From: Pontederia crassipes
Lineage: Eukaryota > Streptophyta > Magnoliopsida > Commelinales > Pontederiaceae
Direction: 5' to 3'
Assembly: GCA_030549335.1 (NCBI GenBank)
Contig: CM060190.1
Span: 48,932,999 to 48,996,998 of the forward strand
Length of the DNA stretch: 64,000 nucleotides
Shown: positions 21,312-33,089 of the stretch, one piece after another
How the letters are laid out: each line of letters starts with the position of its first letter
How positions within the stretch are numbered: position 1 is the first letter of the stretch
Made by a program: the position numbers and the translations under genes
The notes under the pieces: model-generated
What the model was told of the DNA's origin: nothing
Databases searched by the model: none
What the model saw: only the letters and a program-made list of their open reading frames with translations

Positions 21312-24300
21312 ATGATCCAGTTGCTGTTCCTGGTGCTGTGCGCCGAGGGTGCGGTCGCACTGCTCCTGATGCTGAAGATTGGGCCGCTGCGGGAGCTGGT
21401 GATGAGGGGGCTCGACCAGCTTAAGACGGGCAAGGGGCCAGCGACAGTGAAGACGCTGGCTTGCACATTATCTGTGATCTTGGCGTCGAGCATAATCAGC
21501 ATTCTTAATATCCAGAACAGGGGCACGAAGCTTGGAACTGTGACTCCCATGGACCAAGTGTTATGGAGGACACACCTTCTTGAGGCCTTGCTCATAGGTA
21601 CGCAGTTTACATAGTTAACCGTTGGTATAATGTTTATGATTTAGATTCTCCTTGTGTCAAGATAAATGCCTCCGCCTCTAGGAGGTAGAAGGTAGATGAT
21701 TAATGCGCGTTGTAAGTGTGAGCACTACCGAACTAATTATTTAGCGCCTCAAAAATGTTTTCAAAGTTTGTTGATAACTTTGTGTGTGCTGGTTGGCATC
21801 TACTACCTGTAATGCAACTTTGTTGTTTAACAAGTTTGAGTCACCACGATAATATCTTAAAAAAACGAAGAATTATTTTTCACAGAGGATAGGCCAACTG
21901 TGGCTTGTGAAAGCAAACATGGAAACAAGATCCAAGAGAAAAAGTACCCTAATTATTCACAGGAAGTAGGTTTTCCTTGCAAAGTTTCCGGGAAGCGGAG
22001 AGGTGATGACCAATTAATGGATAATGATAGAATCCTTGTCGAAGTAGGCTAGGTTCAGTTCAGCTGAGCAAAATCCAAACAGACCTTGTGGATGAACAAT
22101 GGTACCATTGGCTGAAGAGATTATACTCTTCATGTACTCGGGACTTTTCAAACTGCAATTAGAGGTTTTGTGGGCCCCATATTGGAACCATAAAGTCAAA
22201 ACAAAAATTTATCATTGAGTTTTTCTTCAGAATACTCTTAAATATATCCATCTGTAAGACTTTCTAGAATTCAGAATGAAAAGCATCCTTCAACATCGTC
22301 TGGTCAATGTGCTGACAAAGCATCCCTGAGAAGTAGTCTTGCTGATCATGACTGATACAATCTCCCTAATATATTTCAAACTATAACCTCTAACTGTAAG
22401 AAGCCAAATTGACCTTCATCAACATCATTGATGTCAGCTTTCTTGGCGTTTGGTTTAGCTCCAAAAAATTGACAAAAATATTCACATGGATTTCATATAG
22501 ATAATGATTGATGATGGCAAACAGTACTTGTACTGTTGTAGTGAGAAGGAAAAACACTGTACAACCAGGATTTTAGTTAAATGACTGGTCCATTATTGGA
22601 TAAGAATCTCTTGATTTTAGTAGTTCTGGGAATCAAGGTTGGATGATAACATAGAATCTATTGCTGTCCAACTGTTTCCCTTGAATATATTTTCACCTGA
22701 TCTGTATCAAGATCTACAAGTTCTATTCTTTCAAGATTATCAAGTTCCAGACAGATGACAGCAAAGCAACCAATTCATTTTGAAATTCAGCTTAGGAGAA
22801 TGTTTGATCTGACTTTATTTGATTCAATAACTGGATGGGAATTTTGGGTCTTAATACTAAAGTTCAAAACAAGTTAAATATGGGGGAAATTGCTTACAAT
22901 TTCATGGATCTAGTGGTATCAACTTGCTATTGCATTATTGTGGTCCTTTCAGTAAAAATAATTGTCTTCTCAAGCAAGGTTATTAGTATTTTATGCCTTC
23001 CCAAATACATCCTTTGATTATATTCTTTCAAAGTTCTACAAGTTTAATATCAGATGGCAAAAAAACCACCAATCAATTTTGAAATTCGTTTTGGGGGAAA
23101 TGTTTAAGCTGAGTTCGGTTGAATAGAGAAACTGGATGGAAACTATACTTCCTGAAATTAAAGTACTAAATAAGTTAGATATGGATGGAGTTGGCCAAAA
23201 ATTCACCAATCTAGTGGCATCAATTTGACAATGCAACCCCTAAAAATCATAAGGCATTGATGTGGTCCTTTGGTAAATTTGTCCTCTTAAGTCTACAGTA
23301 TGGTCTTTTTAAAAAGTTTACGGTAAAATTCATAATCAATACTAGTTAGCCAGTCTTGTAGTTGTTTTGACTAGTCAAGAGTTGTTTATACGGAAATATT
23401 TTGTTAATGGAGGCCTCCTTTTCATGGTTCATGTGTCCTTGATTTTCTTAATGAGGTCTCTGATATTCAATACCAATATCACCATGCATTCACTGTTTTG
23501 CTCTTGCATGTCCAATCCTGGTTCCACCAGACATAAAAGTGGAACACGCTTTTAAAACTTCTCTGCCGATCTCTGAATTGCTTCTTATCAAATCATTTCC
23601 ATTTTTTCCTTTGATATCATCTTCTCTATTATGGACATTTTTCTCATGTGAATTCATGATAATGTTAAATCTCTTTTTATTTAACTATTTCTTTTTGAGA
23701 GGTTTATTTAATTATTTTTAACCAGCGTCTTTCATGCAATTTCCCAACTTGTTCTCTTATATCCTTGAGATGGTTCTTCATTTACATTCTTGATAGCATC
23801 AATTGACACACTAATGGAATGACTGTATATTCCATACAACCAAAAACAACATAATATCTAGTTAGTGGCATCAACTTGAGGCAAACATATGTTTGTTGCA
23901 GAGGTAATTCACTCAAGTATGCATGCGTATATTTGATTGTGTGATCATTCCATGTTGCACATTGTTGTTGGGTTCCATTGTTTTATATACTTCATCATCT
24001 TTTAGTTCTTTATCTCAACTAATCCTTTGTTGTTGAATTCCACACATACTAAAACCACTCTGGATATGCAGGATACACCCTTTTTCTTGCACTTGTAATA
24101 GATCGCCTGCACCATTACCTTCGTAAAGTGGTCACCTTGAGAAAAACAGTAAATCATTCCAGGGAAGAACTTGAGAATCTAAGAGAGGAGCAGAAAAAGT
24201 TCAAAGAAAAGGAGGAAAAATCTCTGAGTGAGGTAAAAAAGCTCCATCAAGAGGTGTCAAACTTGAAAGAAAGGCTCCAAAAATTGAAGTCCGAGTCGGA

Positions 24301-24442
24301 AGAACAGGAAAAGCGGGCATTGTCCGCTGAGGCCCATGTCACCTCTCTTCAAAAGCAGTCTGAAGAACTGCTTCTTGAATATGACCGATTGTTGGAGGAC
24401 AATCAAATTCTTCAGGCTCAAGCTTTATCATTCAGAGGCTGA
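21312..24442 (+). CDS. BAP31: BAP31-like ER membrane protein
   Basis: Plant homologue of B-cell receptor-associated protein 31, an ER membrane protein implicated in handling of secretory and membrane proteins. Two exons, 21312-21597 and 24072-24442, separated by a 2474-base intron with GTACGC donor and TATGCAG acceptor; the joined phase is correct. 218 residues. The N-terminal half has three hydrophobic segments: about residues 2-21 (IQLLFLVLCAEGAVALLLML), 46-66 (VKTLACTLSVILASSIISIL region) and 89-108 (LLEALLIGYTLFLALVIDRL). The C-terminal half from about 115 is a Glu/Lys-rich heptad coiled coil, ending LEDNQILQAQALSFRG with no dilysine signal. Length and architecture fit the family. Confidence 0.93.
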
Positions 24443-25129
24443 ATAGCCGAAATGCCACTTGATTCAGAGCTCCTTTTTGAGAACCAGAAGAGATGTCATG
24501 GCAATGTCAGTCATCGAGACTGGCTGCGGCATGGAGGGAACTGCCTTTTTATTGTTAAAAATTTTGGCGTTGTGCCTTTCTATTGTTCATGTGATCTTAA
24601 ATTTTAGTGCTGTGTGGGTGCCAGACCACTGATAACCCTATTATGCAATAGCTACTGGAGGGTTTGGATATTGGCACGCGCTTTAATTTGTTGAAGTTCC
24701 TGATGGATTGATTCATTTTGATCTAAATTCATTCATAAGTATCTCCAAACCTCAGCCTGATGAAGGTTTACGGGGTTGTGAGTGTTCAATGCTTATCCTT
24801 TGACCGAAACATAATGAAAGTTTGTGTAAACAGCTAACTATTGCACGAGTAAAATCGTATTAGATTTCCAGTCTCATGATTACATTCTTAAAGTAAATGA
24901 ATCCAAGGGGACGGCGACAGCAAAACAATGTTCTACTCGGTGCAGTGAAATATGAACCACAAAACTTCAAATTAAATTGATTACATGCATCTGACTAAAG
25001 CTTTATTGTGATGATTAATGACTTAAGTAAAGCATATTGATTTAATTAACGGTTAATGTTCCCCTATGATCAATTACTAAACATACGTGAGTTGATACCA
25101 AAACACTTCTCATGTGTGTGTCTGTGTTA
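24443..25129. other. BAP31 3' UTR and spacer
   Basis: The first 200 bases are probably 3' UTR. No gene recognised in the rest. Confidence 0.5.
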
Positions 25130-25310
25130 GAAAGAGCGTAAGCCTGAGAGATATTAAACAGGGTCACAGAGAGAGAGAGAGATCTTGTGAACTCTTGTGG
25201 GCATAAGCGTGAGAGGTGTTAAACTGGGTCTCCATCGAGAGCGAGAGGAATCTTGTGAACTCATGGAGGGATAAGCGTGAGAGATATGAAACTAGGTCCA
25301 AGTTGTAAAT
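25130..25310. repeat. Imperfect tandem repeat of about 70 bp upstream of SPS
   Basis: Two full units and a partial third. Each contains AAGC(G/C)TGAGAG, then TTAAAC(A/T)GGGT and ATCTTGTGAACTC. Includes a short (GA)n run. Confidence 0.8.
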
Positions 25311-25408
25311 CCTGCGAAGCAGCAGCAGAACAAGCGCCAACTCCCACGACGTTCAACGAACTCTGGCGAGCGGAACAAATCTCGGAACTCACGAGACGAT
25401 CTCTCCCA

Positions 25409-25460
25409 CACGTGTGCCAAGGCAGACACGTGCTGGCATTAGATCCTCGTTCACCACGTG
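25409..25460 (+). promoter_or_regulatory. Cluster of three G-boxes (CACGTG) upstream of SPS
   Basis: CACGTG at 25409-25414, 25427-25432 and 25455-25460. The first and third have the flanks of ABRE-type sites (ACACGTGT, CCACGTGTC). G-boxes bind bZIP and bHLH factors in light, sugar and ABA responses. They lie about 520-570 bases before the SPS start and just upstream of a likely leader intron. Confidence 0.7.
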
Positions 25461-25581
25461 TCTCGCTGCCGATGGCCGTACGTCGACTCCTCTTCTCCTC
25501 TCTCTTTTGTTCGCAGTCTCCCTCTTTTGAACGGAGAGAGAACGTAAAAAAATACAGGCTTCGGACTTCTAAATTCGGCAG

Positions 25582-25877
25582 GTAAATCCAATCGATTAAT
25601 TCCGTTCTTTATAAAGATCGAAGCTTTTATTGTACCTCCTTGTGTTCTTATACTAAAAATATAATCTTTTTTCCCGTTCTACTGTAAGAACACGACGACG
25701 ATATCGAACCATCGCCAATGTGTCGTATTCTTTGTTTCCCTTCGGAAGTAGAATTTTGATGAAAACAAAACTTCTATCGAGATAGAAATAAAGGATTATC
25801 GCAGGCTAGAACGCAAAGTTTATTTTGCTCATCTTTAATAGAAGAATGACTACTTTTATATCTCGTTTTGTTGGCAG
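25582..25877 (+). other. Probable 5' leader intron of SPS
   Basis: CAG|GTAAAT donor at 25582 and a TTGTTGGCAG acceptor ending at 25877. Inferred from splice signals. It would remove the stops between the upstream open stretch and the SPS start. Confidence 0.45.
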
Positions 25878-25981
25878 CGGAGTGATTGAGAGGTGAAGGA
25901 TATAGGTTTATATATGCGCGCATTGGCTTGGAAAAAATCGTTAATCTGTCTCCTTGTTCGTTGTTGACAGCGGCGGTATCG

Positions 25982-28900
25982 ATGGCCGGGAACGAGTGGA
26001 TCAATGGGTACTTGGAGGCGATTCTGGACAGCGGCGGGGCGATGGCGGACGACCAGAAGGGGGTGTCGTCGCCGATGAGCGTGCAGAAGGACAGAGGTGG
26101 CGGCCACTACGAGCACTTCAACCCCACCAAATACTTCGTGGAGGAGGTGGTGACCGGCGTCGACGAGACCGACCTCCACCGGACGTGGATCAAGGTGGTG
26201 GCCACGCGCAACTCCCGCGAACGGAGCTCACGCCTCGAGAACATGTGCTGGCGCATCTGGCACCTCACTCGCAAGAAGAAGCAGGTGCGACGCTTCCGAC
26301 TGTCCCTCCCGAACTCGCCCCCGCGTCCGATAAATCTGTTCTCTATGATACAAATTCACTCGACTGCTCGTTCTGTATTGAGAATGAATTCTGGAACGTT
26401 AATTTGTTGACTGTTACCCTGCAGTTGGAATGGGAGGATTCGCAGAGGAAAGCAAGCCGGAGGTGGGAAAGAGAGGAGGTGCGGAGGGATGCGGCAGATG
26501 ACATGTCCGAGGATTTGTCCGAAGGCGAGAAGGGAGATGCGGTCCTCGAGTTGACGCAGAGCGAGACACCAAGGAAGAGGTTCCAGAGAAATTTCTCTGA
26601 TCTCCAGATTTGGTCGGATGACAACAAGGAACAAAAGCTGTACATTGTTCTGATCAGGTGTTGGTCTCTCATAAATGTTTGCTCTGTTCTTTCTTTTTTA
26701 TCTTTCATGTTAAATGCCTTCTTATGAGAACCTTACATTGTTTTTGCTGATATGGTTCCATGACGAGTTTTTGCTGGCCCTGGCCTGGTCATTCATTGTT
26801 TTTCCTTTTTCGGTAGACTCATGTTTATTCCAAATATTGTTTTGTTGTGATCATGCAGTAAAAGCGTACAAGATGCGATAGATCGTAGAAATCATGTTTA
26901 ATAAATCCTTGTGGCGTGCCACAATTCTGCATTGATTTTATTCTTCTTGTTCAGCTTGCATGGCCTTGTTCGTGGAGAAAACATGGAGTTAGGCAGGGAT
27001 TCAGATACAGGAGGCCAGGTGAAATAATTAGCATATTGATGACTCTATTTCATAACAGAAACAAGTTCATACAAGAGGAAGAGTTTTACCATTTCTTTAA
27101 ATATCATGTGCAGGTGAAATATGTTGTGGAACTGGCTCGTGCACTGTCAATGATGCCAGGGGTGTATAGGGTGGATTTATTTACCCGTCAGATATCTTCC
27201 CCTGAAGTGGACTGGAGTTATGGAGAGCCTACCGAGATGTTGGCCTCAGGGGGTTCATATGATGCAGATGGAAATGGCATCGGTGAGAGCGCAGGAGCTT
27301 ACATCATACGCATACCTTGCGGACCCAGGGACAACTATCTGCACAAAGAGCTGCTCTGGCCTCACCTGCAAGAGTTTGTGGATGGAGCTCTATCTCACAT
27401 CCTAAACATGTCCAAGGTTTTGGGGGAGCAAATCGGCGGTGGAAGGCCAGTTTGGCCTTATGTTATTCATGGCCACTATGCAGATGCTGGAGATGTTGCT
27501 GCTCTTCTTTCTGGTGCCTTAAACGTTCCTATGGTTCTCACAGGCCACTCCTTGGGGAGGAACAAGTTGGAACAACTTCTGAAACAAGGAAGGCAATCCA
27601 GAGAAGATATCAATGCAACTTACAAGATAATGCGGCGTATCGAAGCTGAGGAGCTGGCCCTTGATGCAGCCGAATTGGTGATCACGAGCACGAGACAAGA
27701 GATAGACGAGCAATGGGGACTGTATGATGGTTTCGATGTCAAGCTTGAAAGGGTGTTGAGGGCTCGGGCAAGACGTGGAGTGAACTGCCATGGCCGCTTC
27801 ATGCCTAGGATGGCAGTAAGCATTTGATTCTTATATGTTGGATAAGGAGTCCTGTGTCAATTTTCAAAACTACTTGACATCCTTTTACTATATTACCTGA
27901 AATATATAAGTGCTTTGTATAGCCATTATTTCTAAGTGGTCTGCATTTTTCAGGTTATTCCTCCTGGTATGGATTTCAGTAGCGTAACAATTCAGGAAGA
28001 TACAAGTGATGCTGATGGCGATGTAAAAGAACTTAGTGGCATGGAAGAAACTTCCCCGAGGTCGGTTCCAACAATATGGTCTGAGGCAAGTATACCGAAA
28101 CTTTCATCAATATATTCAGTTCCCTCTCTCACTGGGATGATTTTCATTGCAGGTGTATCGTTTCTTCTCAAATCCTCACAAGCCAATTATATTGGCTTTG
28201 TCAAGACCGGACCCAAAAAAGAACATCACCACCCTCTTGAAAGCCTTTGGAGAATGCCGTCCACTGAGAGAGCTAGCTAATCTTGTATGTATCACAATTT
28301 TCTATATGACATTGAATGCTGCTATCTCATGCCAGAAAAAAAATTGTTGAAATTAGTAGATCCTGACATCTAATAATTTGAGCCAATTGTTTTAGTGCTA
28401 TTCAACTAAGTTTGTCATATTCCATTGTGTATATGCAATTAGACATTGATCATGGGAAATAGGGATAACATAGATGAAATGTCATCCGGCAATGCCAGTG
28501 TCCTCACGACAGTGTTGAAGTTAATTGACAAGTATGACCTGTATGGTTCCGTAGCTTATCCGAAGCATCATAAGCAGTCTGATGTTCCAGATATCTACAG
28601 ACTTGCAGCAAAAACTAAGGTTATTTAATCCTTGTCACTGTTGAATTGTGTTTTATTACAATAAATGAATTATAATTGAACTTCATGTATGGAAAATTCT
28701 TATGAACTAACAGGGAGTCTTCATAAATCCTGCTCTCGTTGAGCCATTTGGTCTTACCTTGATTGAGGTAAGTATTCTGAAATTATCCAAATGCTGCACA
28801 CATACGTTTAACACATAAAATTTTGAGCTAAAAATGTTGGAAGTTGTTATAGGCTGCTGCGCATGGACTACCTATGGTGGCGACGAAAAATGGAGGTCCG

Positions 28901-30661
28901 GTCGATATTCACAAGGTAATTTGGTGTCAGTATGATCTCTGAACTCATTGGCAAATACTTCAAGATATCAAATGTGCTTGAATTATGCAAGATACATTAT
29001 TGCTTTTTTCTACTTTTAGGATATAGCTCTCACATGGCGTTCATGCTTTTAGGCACTAAACAATGGGCTGCTCGTAGACCCACATGATCAGAAAGCCATA
29101 GCTGATGCACTGCTTAAGCTAGTTGCAGACAGGAACTTGTGGCACGATTGCAGGAAGAATGGGTGGCGAAACATTCACCTCTTCTCGTGGCCAGAGCACT
29201 GCAGGACCTACCTCACCAGAGTGGCCGCATGCAGGATGAGGCATCCACAATGGCAGATGGATACTCCGGCAGACGACACAGTCATCGAGGAATCACTTGG
29301 CGATTCCTTGAAGGATGTCCAGGAGCTATCTCTCAGGCTATCTATCGATGGGGAGAAGAATCCCTTTAATGGGTCAGTTGAGAACGATGAATTGGGGAAG
29401 GGTGATTCAGAGGTGCAAGATCAAGTGAAGAGAGTCCTGAGCAAGATCAAAAAGCAGGTGCCTGAACAGCAGGTCAGCAGTGATAGTAAACAAACTGATG
29501 CCTCGAGCAGTTCGGTGAACAAGTATCCAATCCTTCGGAAGCGCAGAAGATTGTTTGTGATAGCTCTGGACTATTACGATAAGAACGGTGAACCAGATAC
29601 AAATATGTTGCATCTCATAGGGGAAGTTTTGAAGGCAGTGAGATCAGACACTCAGATGTCAAAGGTTTCTGGCGTCGCTCTGTCGACGGCCATGCCGATG
29701 CCAGAGACTCTCGAGCTACTAAAGTCGGGGAAAATTCAGGTCACCGACTTCGATGCTCTTATCTGCAGCAGCGGAAGCGAGGTGTATTACCCTGGAACGA
29801 CTCAGGGCATGGGCGCTTCAGGTAAGCTCAGCGCAGACCCGGACTACGCTACCCACATTGAGTACCGCTGGGTTTACGACGGTACCAAGAGGACTCTCGA
29901 GAAGCTGATGGCCTCTCAGGATGGCAAGAATCCAGAGAATCCTGCCAGCATCATAGAAGAAGAGGTGAAGTCATGCAACCCGCACTGCGTGTCATTCAGA
30001 GTCAAGGATCCTGCCAAGGTACGTAATTATGCAAATTGCATGCATGCAGAAGAGCAAGTGCAAGTGTTTGTGGTTGATTCTGACTGTGGCAATGCTGGAT
30101 GAGCTTCTGTTCAGGCGAGGCCGGTCGACGATCTGCGCCAGAAGCTTCGGATGCGAGGTCTCCGGTGCCACCTTATGTACTGCAGGAACTCCACGAGGTT
30201 GCAAGTCATTCCTCTCCTAGCATCTCGCTCACAGGCACTCAGGTATGGACCATATCCCGCATGATCGATGTGTTGATTGCAAGTACTCAACCTTCATTAC
30301 TGTTTTTTTCTTCTTCTTTTTCCCTTTTTCTTCCCCCCTACGTACTTACTGCAATCAATTGGTTCTTCAATGAATATCTTTAAGGTACCTTTTCGTGCGT
30401 TGGGGGCTAAATGTGGGCAACATGTACGTGATCCTCGGAGAGAGGGGGGACACAGATCATGAGGAGCTCATATCGGGGGCTCACAAGTCAGTGATCCTGA
30501 AGGGGGTCGTGGAGAAAAGTTCAGAGGAATTGCTGAGAGGAACAGGCAGCTACCAGAAGGAAGACATTGTTCCAGGGGAAAGCCCCCTGATCATCTACGC
30601 CAACGTAGATGGCATCGTGAAGGCGCTCAAAGAAGCATCGAACGCTTCACATGGAATGTGA
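25982..30661 (+). CDS. SPS: Sucrose-phosphate synthase
   Basis: Cytosolic GT-B glycosyltransferase making sucrose-6-phosphate from UDP-glucose and fructose-6-phosphate. Twelve exons: 25982-26284, 26425-26657, 26955-27018, 27114-27815, 27954-28085, 28153-28284, 28443-28619, 28714-28767, 28853-28915, 29053-30018, 30115-30242 and 30385-30661. They give 1076 residues, the usual length. The start [18 protein letters not shown] is the family start; the earlier in-frame ATG at 25886 lies next to the leader intron. Motifs: [21 protein letters not shown]-type N-terminal glucosyltransferase region near 180-200 (given here by its ends, LHGLVRG and DTGGQ), [16 protein letters not shown] near 343, [11 protein letters not shown] near 492, [14 protein letters not shown] and [16 protein letters not shown] near 586-615. 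A C-terminal phosphatase-like domain starts at about 780 ([15 protein letters not shown]). Ser159 in RNFSDL lies where spinach SPS has its regulatory Ser158 (inference). Exon 5 uses a GC donor. Confidence 0.96.
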
Positions 30662-31115
30662 TCTCCATCCGCCACGGAAACTATCCATTAATTAACTGCA
30701 ATTATCTACTTCCATTTTCTGGAATGTGATGGATGTCCTCCTGAAGGAACAAAGCAATTTTGCTTTTGCACTATTTCATAAACATCGAATTGTGAATTTG
30801 CCACCCCTTCATCCGCGAACTTTATTTTCCATGACATTCGGAACACAATGATGAATTCATCTCTTATCAGTGGTGACATGTTCCGGTGTGCCACATTCAG
30901 GTTCTTGAAAGTAACCACACTCCACAGAAGTAAACACTCGAATCTTTTTTGCTGTTGCACAAGGTTGATCGTATGCCAATAATCTAATACTGTAGGGGCG
31001 TTGAAACTGTAAAATGCGCAAAAGGAAACAATAATTTATTAATTTAGCACTCTTTCTTTTCTCGCGTTGGCGCCGAGTTTTTAAGTCGGCCGCTTTCATA
31101 TCCGCTCTCACATGT
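30662..31115. other. SPS 3' flank and upstream part of the U2 snRNA locus
   Basis: Holds the SPS 3' UTR (no clear polyadenylation signal picked out) and spacer. No further gene. Confidence 0.5.
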
Positions 31116-31127
31116 AGTCCCACATGT
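31116..31127 (+). promoter_or_regulatory. Upstream sequence element (USE) of U2 snRNA gene
   Basis: AGTCCCACATGT resembles the plant snRNA USE (RTCCCACATCG) and lies about 70 bases before the RNA start, as expected. Confidence 0.75.
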
Positions 31128-31159
31128 AAAACTCGTAGTAGTGGACGGCTGATGGGCAC

Positions 31160-31166
31160 TATAAAA
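31160..31166 (+). promoter_or_regulatory. TATA element of U2 snRNA gene
   Basis: TATAAAA about 33 bases before the RNA start and about 33 bases after the USE. That wide spacing is the kind used by pol II snRNA genes in plants. Confidence 0.7.
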
Positions 31167-31192
31167 TGGAAACGGCTCCACCAGAACTAAGC

Positions 31193-31390
31193 ATACCTTT
31201 CTCGGCCTTTTGGCTAAGATCAAGTGTAGTATCTGTTCTTATCAGTTTAATATCTTATACGTGGGCCATCGGCCCACTATGATGTTAAATTAATTTCTTG
31301 TGAGGGAGAGACCGTCACAGTAGGCTTGCTATTGGGGCTCTCGAGCGTCGCCCTTGTGTTGCACTATAACATGGGCCTGGCGCGTCCCTT
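31193..31390 (+). ncRNA. U2: U2 spliceosomal snRNA
   Basis: The RNA pairs with the intron branch point in the U2 snRNP. The sequence begins ATACCTTTCTCGGCC, runs through GGCTAAGATCAAGTGTAGTA (containing the GTAGTA branch-point recognition segment) and forms the stem-loop GTGGGCCATCGGCCCAC. It ends near GGGCCTGGCGCGTCCCTT, about 198 nt, the plant U2 length. The Sm-site region reads AATTTCTTG instead of an unbroken ATTTTTTG-like run, and TCTTATACG replaces the usual TCTGATATG. A 3'-box-like AAAGTATCAA follows near 31403. Either a diverged functional copy or a young pseudogene. Confidence 0.9.
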
Positions 31391-31394
31391 CCAA

Positions 31395-33089
31395 GCCCAA
31401 TACAAAGTATCAATCCTTTTGTTTGTCTGATTTGTAAATTCGCCAGCTTAAGTTGTTATACCAAGATAAAAGAAGCTCAATTAGCTTTCTTTTTTAATTT
31501 TAACTAATAACTTTTTTCTTACACTAGGCGTCTTTTATTTATTTGAAAAAAGTAAAAGGAAACCTAAACAATTTAAATAACTAAAGGAATGCGTACGACT
31601 TTTTAAAAGAATTTCCTCTCGATAACATAATATGGGATAGAACCAAATCAAGAAAAATAGAAGTTATCAAGAAGGTGAAATAAACGGGAAACGTATTGAA
31701 TTGATTCGGAAAAAGTGGCTACTTTTTTTGTCATAAAAAAAGTGGCTACTTCGTTCGTTATTGGTTACCTCTGAAAAATGACTCATAAGCTAAGGAAGAT
31801 TATAATAAATGTTGTAATTATATTAAGAATTTAATTAACATTTATTTTTTCAACTCTAATATTGTTAAAATATGATGTGCTAATCAATTTTTATAAAAGG
31901 TTAAATTTTATATTTTTTAACTAAGTGGACAATTGAAGAAAAATATATTTTTAATAAGAAGTTTAAACTATTGATCTTTAATACCATGGCGTGCTTTATA
32001 ATTTTTTTAAAAGCTTAAATCATTAAGAAAAATATCATCTTATATTTTTAATATTTCACATTTTATAATATTTTTTGGGTCAGAAACTAAAGATTAAATA
32101 TGATATGAACTTTTACCTCAAAAGTCTAAGGATCAAAATGATTTGATGAATAGTTTTACATGAACAAAATATGAAAGTGATCATAAACTTATATGTAGCT
32201 ATCTCTTCACCTATTAAGATGCGTTTTAAATTCGTGCAAATCAAAACAGAGTGTTACACTAGCAGAATTTTATCCTTATGTTAAATATAAATAATCTAGT
32301 AAAATATGTTTACTGTTAGAAAGAAATAAGGTTCAACAAGGACAACATAGACTCTGGAAACTAAAGCAAGAGAAGACACTACCGAGAATAGAAGGCACAC
32401 TGCAAATGAATTAAGGCGATAACAATATTTATTAATTTTTACTCGATATAGCATATTAAACAACAAACCATTAAGCACCACTTCCCCGCCTATCACCCGC
32501 TTCCTCACGTCCTCAGCAAAGCTCTCGTTCTCGGCTCCCTTATTAGCCCCCCTATACGGAGCCCCCGTCGAGGTCATCTCCATCAATGGAGAGATCGGGT
32601 GGTGCTGGAGAGCGTTTGGTGGGCAGAGATAAGACCATACTTGATTCCGAATCGACGTTGTCTACAATGTTCCGAACTTGGACGTGGCAAAATCTCTTCA
32701 TGTACGCTACTTTGTCTGTCGCTCTTTTCTTGACTCAAGTGATAACAAAGAATAACACATAAGCCGAAACACTTAATAATTTAAATATTACAACAATCGA
32801 AGGAAACACAAAAGCTAAATAAAAGTGCATCACAATACAACCTAATATGTCCCAAACATAATCCAAATATAATTCCATAATGAAAAGAAAAAAGACTCCG
32901 TATAGACCTTACGATAATCATGTATGTGCACCACTCGAGCTGTAGTCATTGCACACACATTAATCAAGCGTGCATCCATATCATATACCTATGAGGATCA
33001 CTAGCATAAAGTTATGTGTGAGTTTGTATAAGCCATAAGATCTTTCGTCAGAAAGGCATGAAACAAACATATAAATCAAATATAAGAGT
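31395..33089. other. AT-rich spacer
   Basis: No gene recognised. 32300-32900 is less AT-rich and could belong to the LTR of the gypsy remnant that follows, but I cannot show this. Confidence 0.5.

Noticed and set aside
25277-25585. 102-codon frame upstream of SPS
   Set aside because: It spans the G-box cluster and ends at the leader-intron donor; no recognisable domain.
25886-25981. In-frame ATG 96 bases before the SPS start
   Set aside because: The family begins [12 protein letters not shown]; the extra 32 residues have no family counterpart and lie just after the probable leader-intron acceptor.
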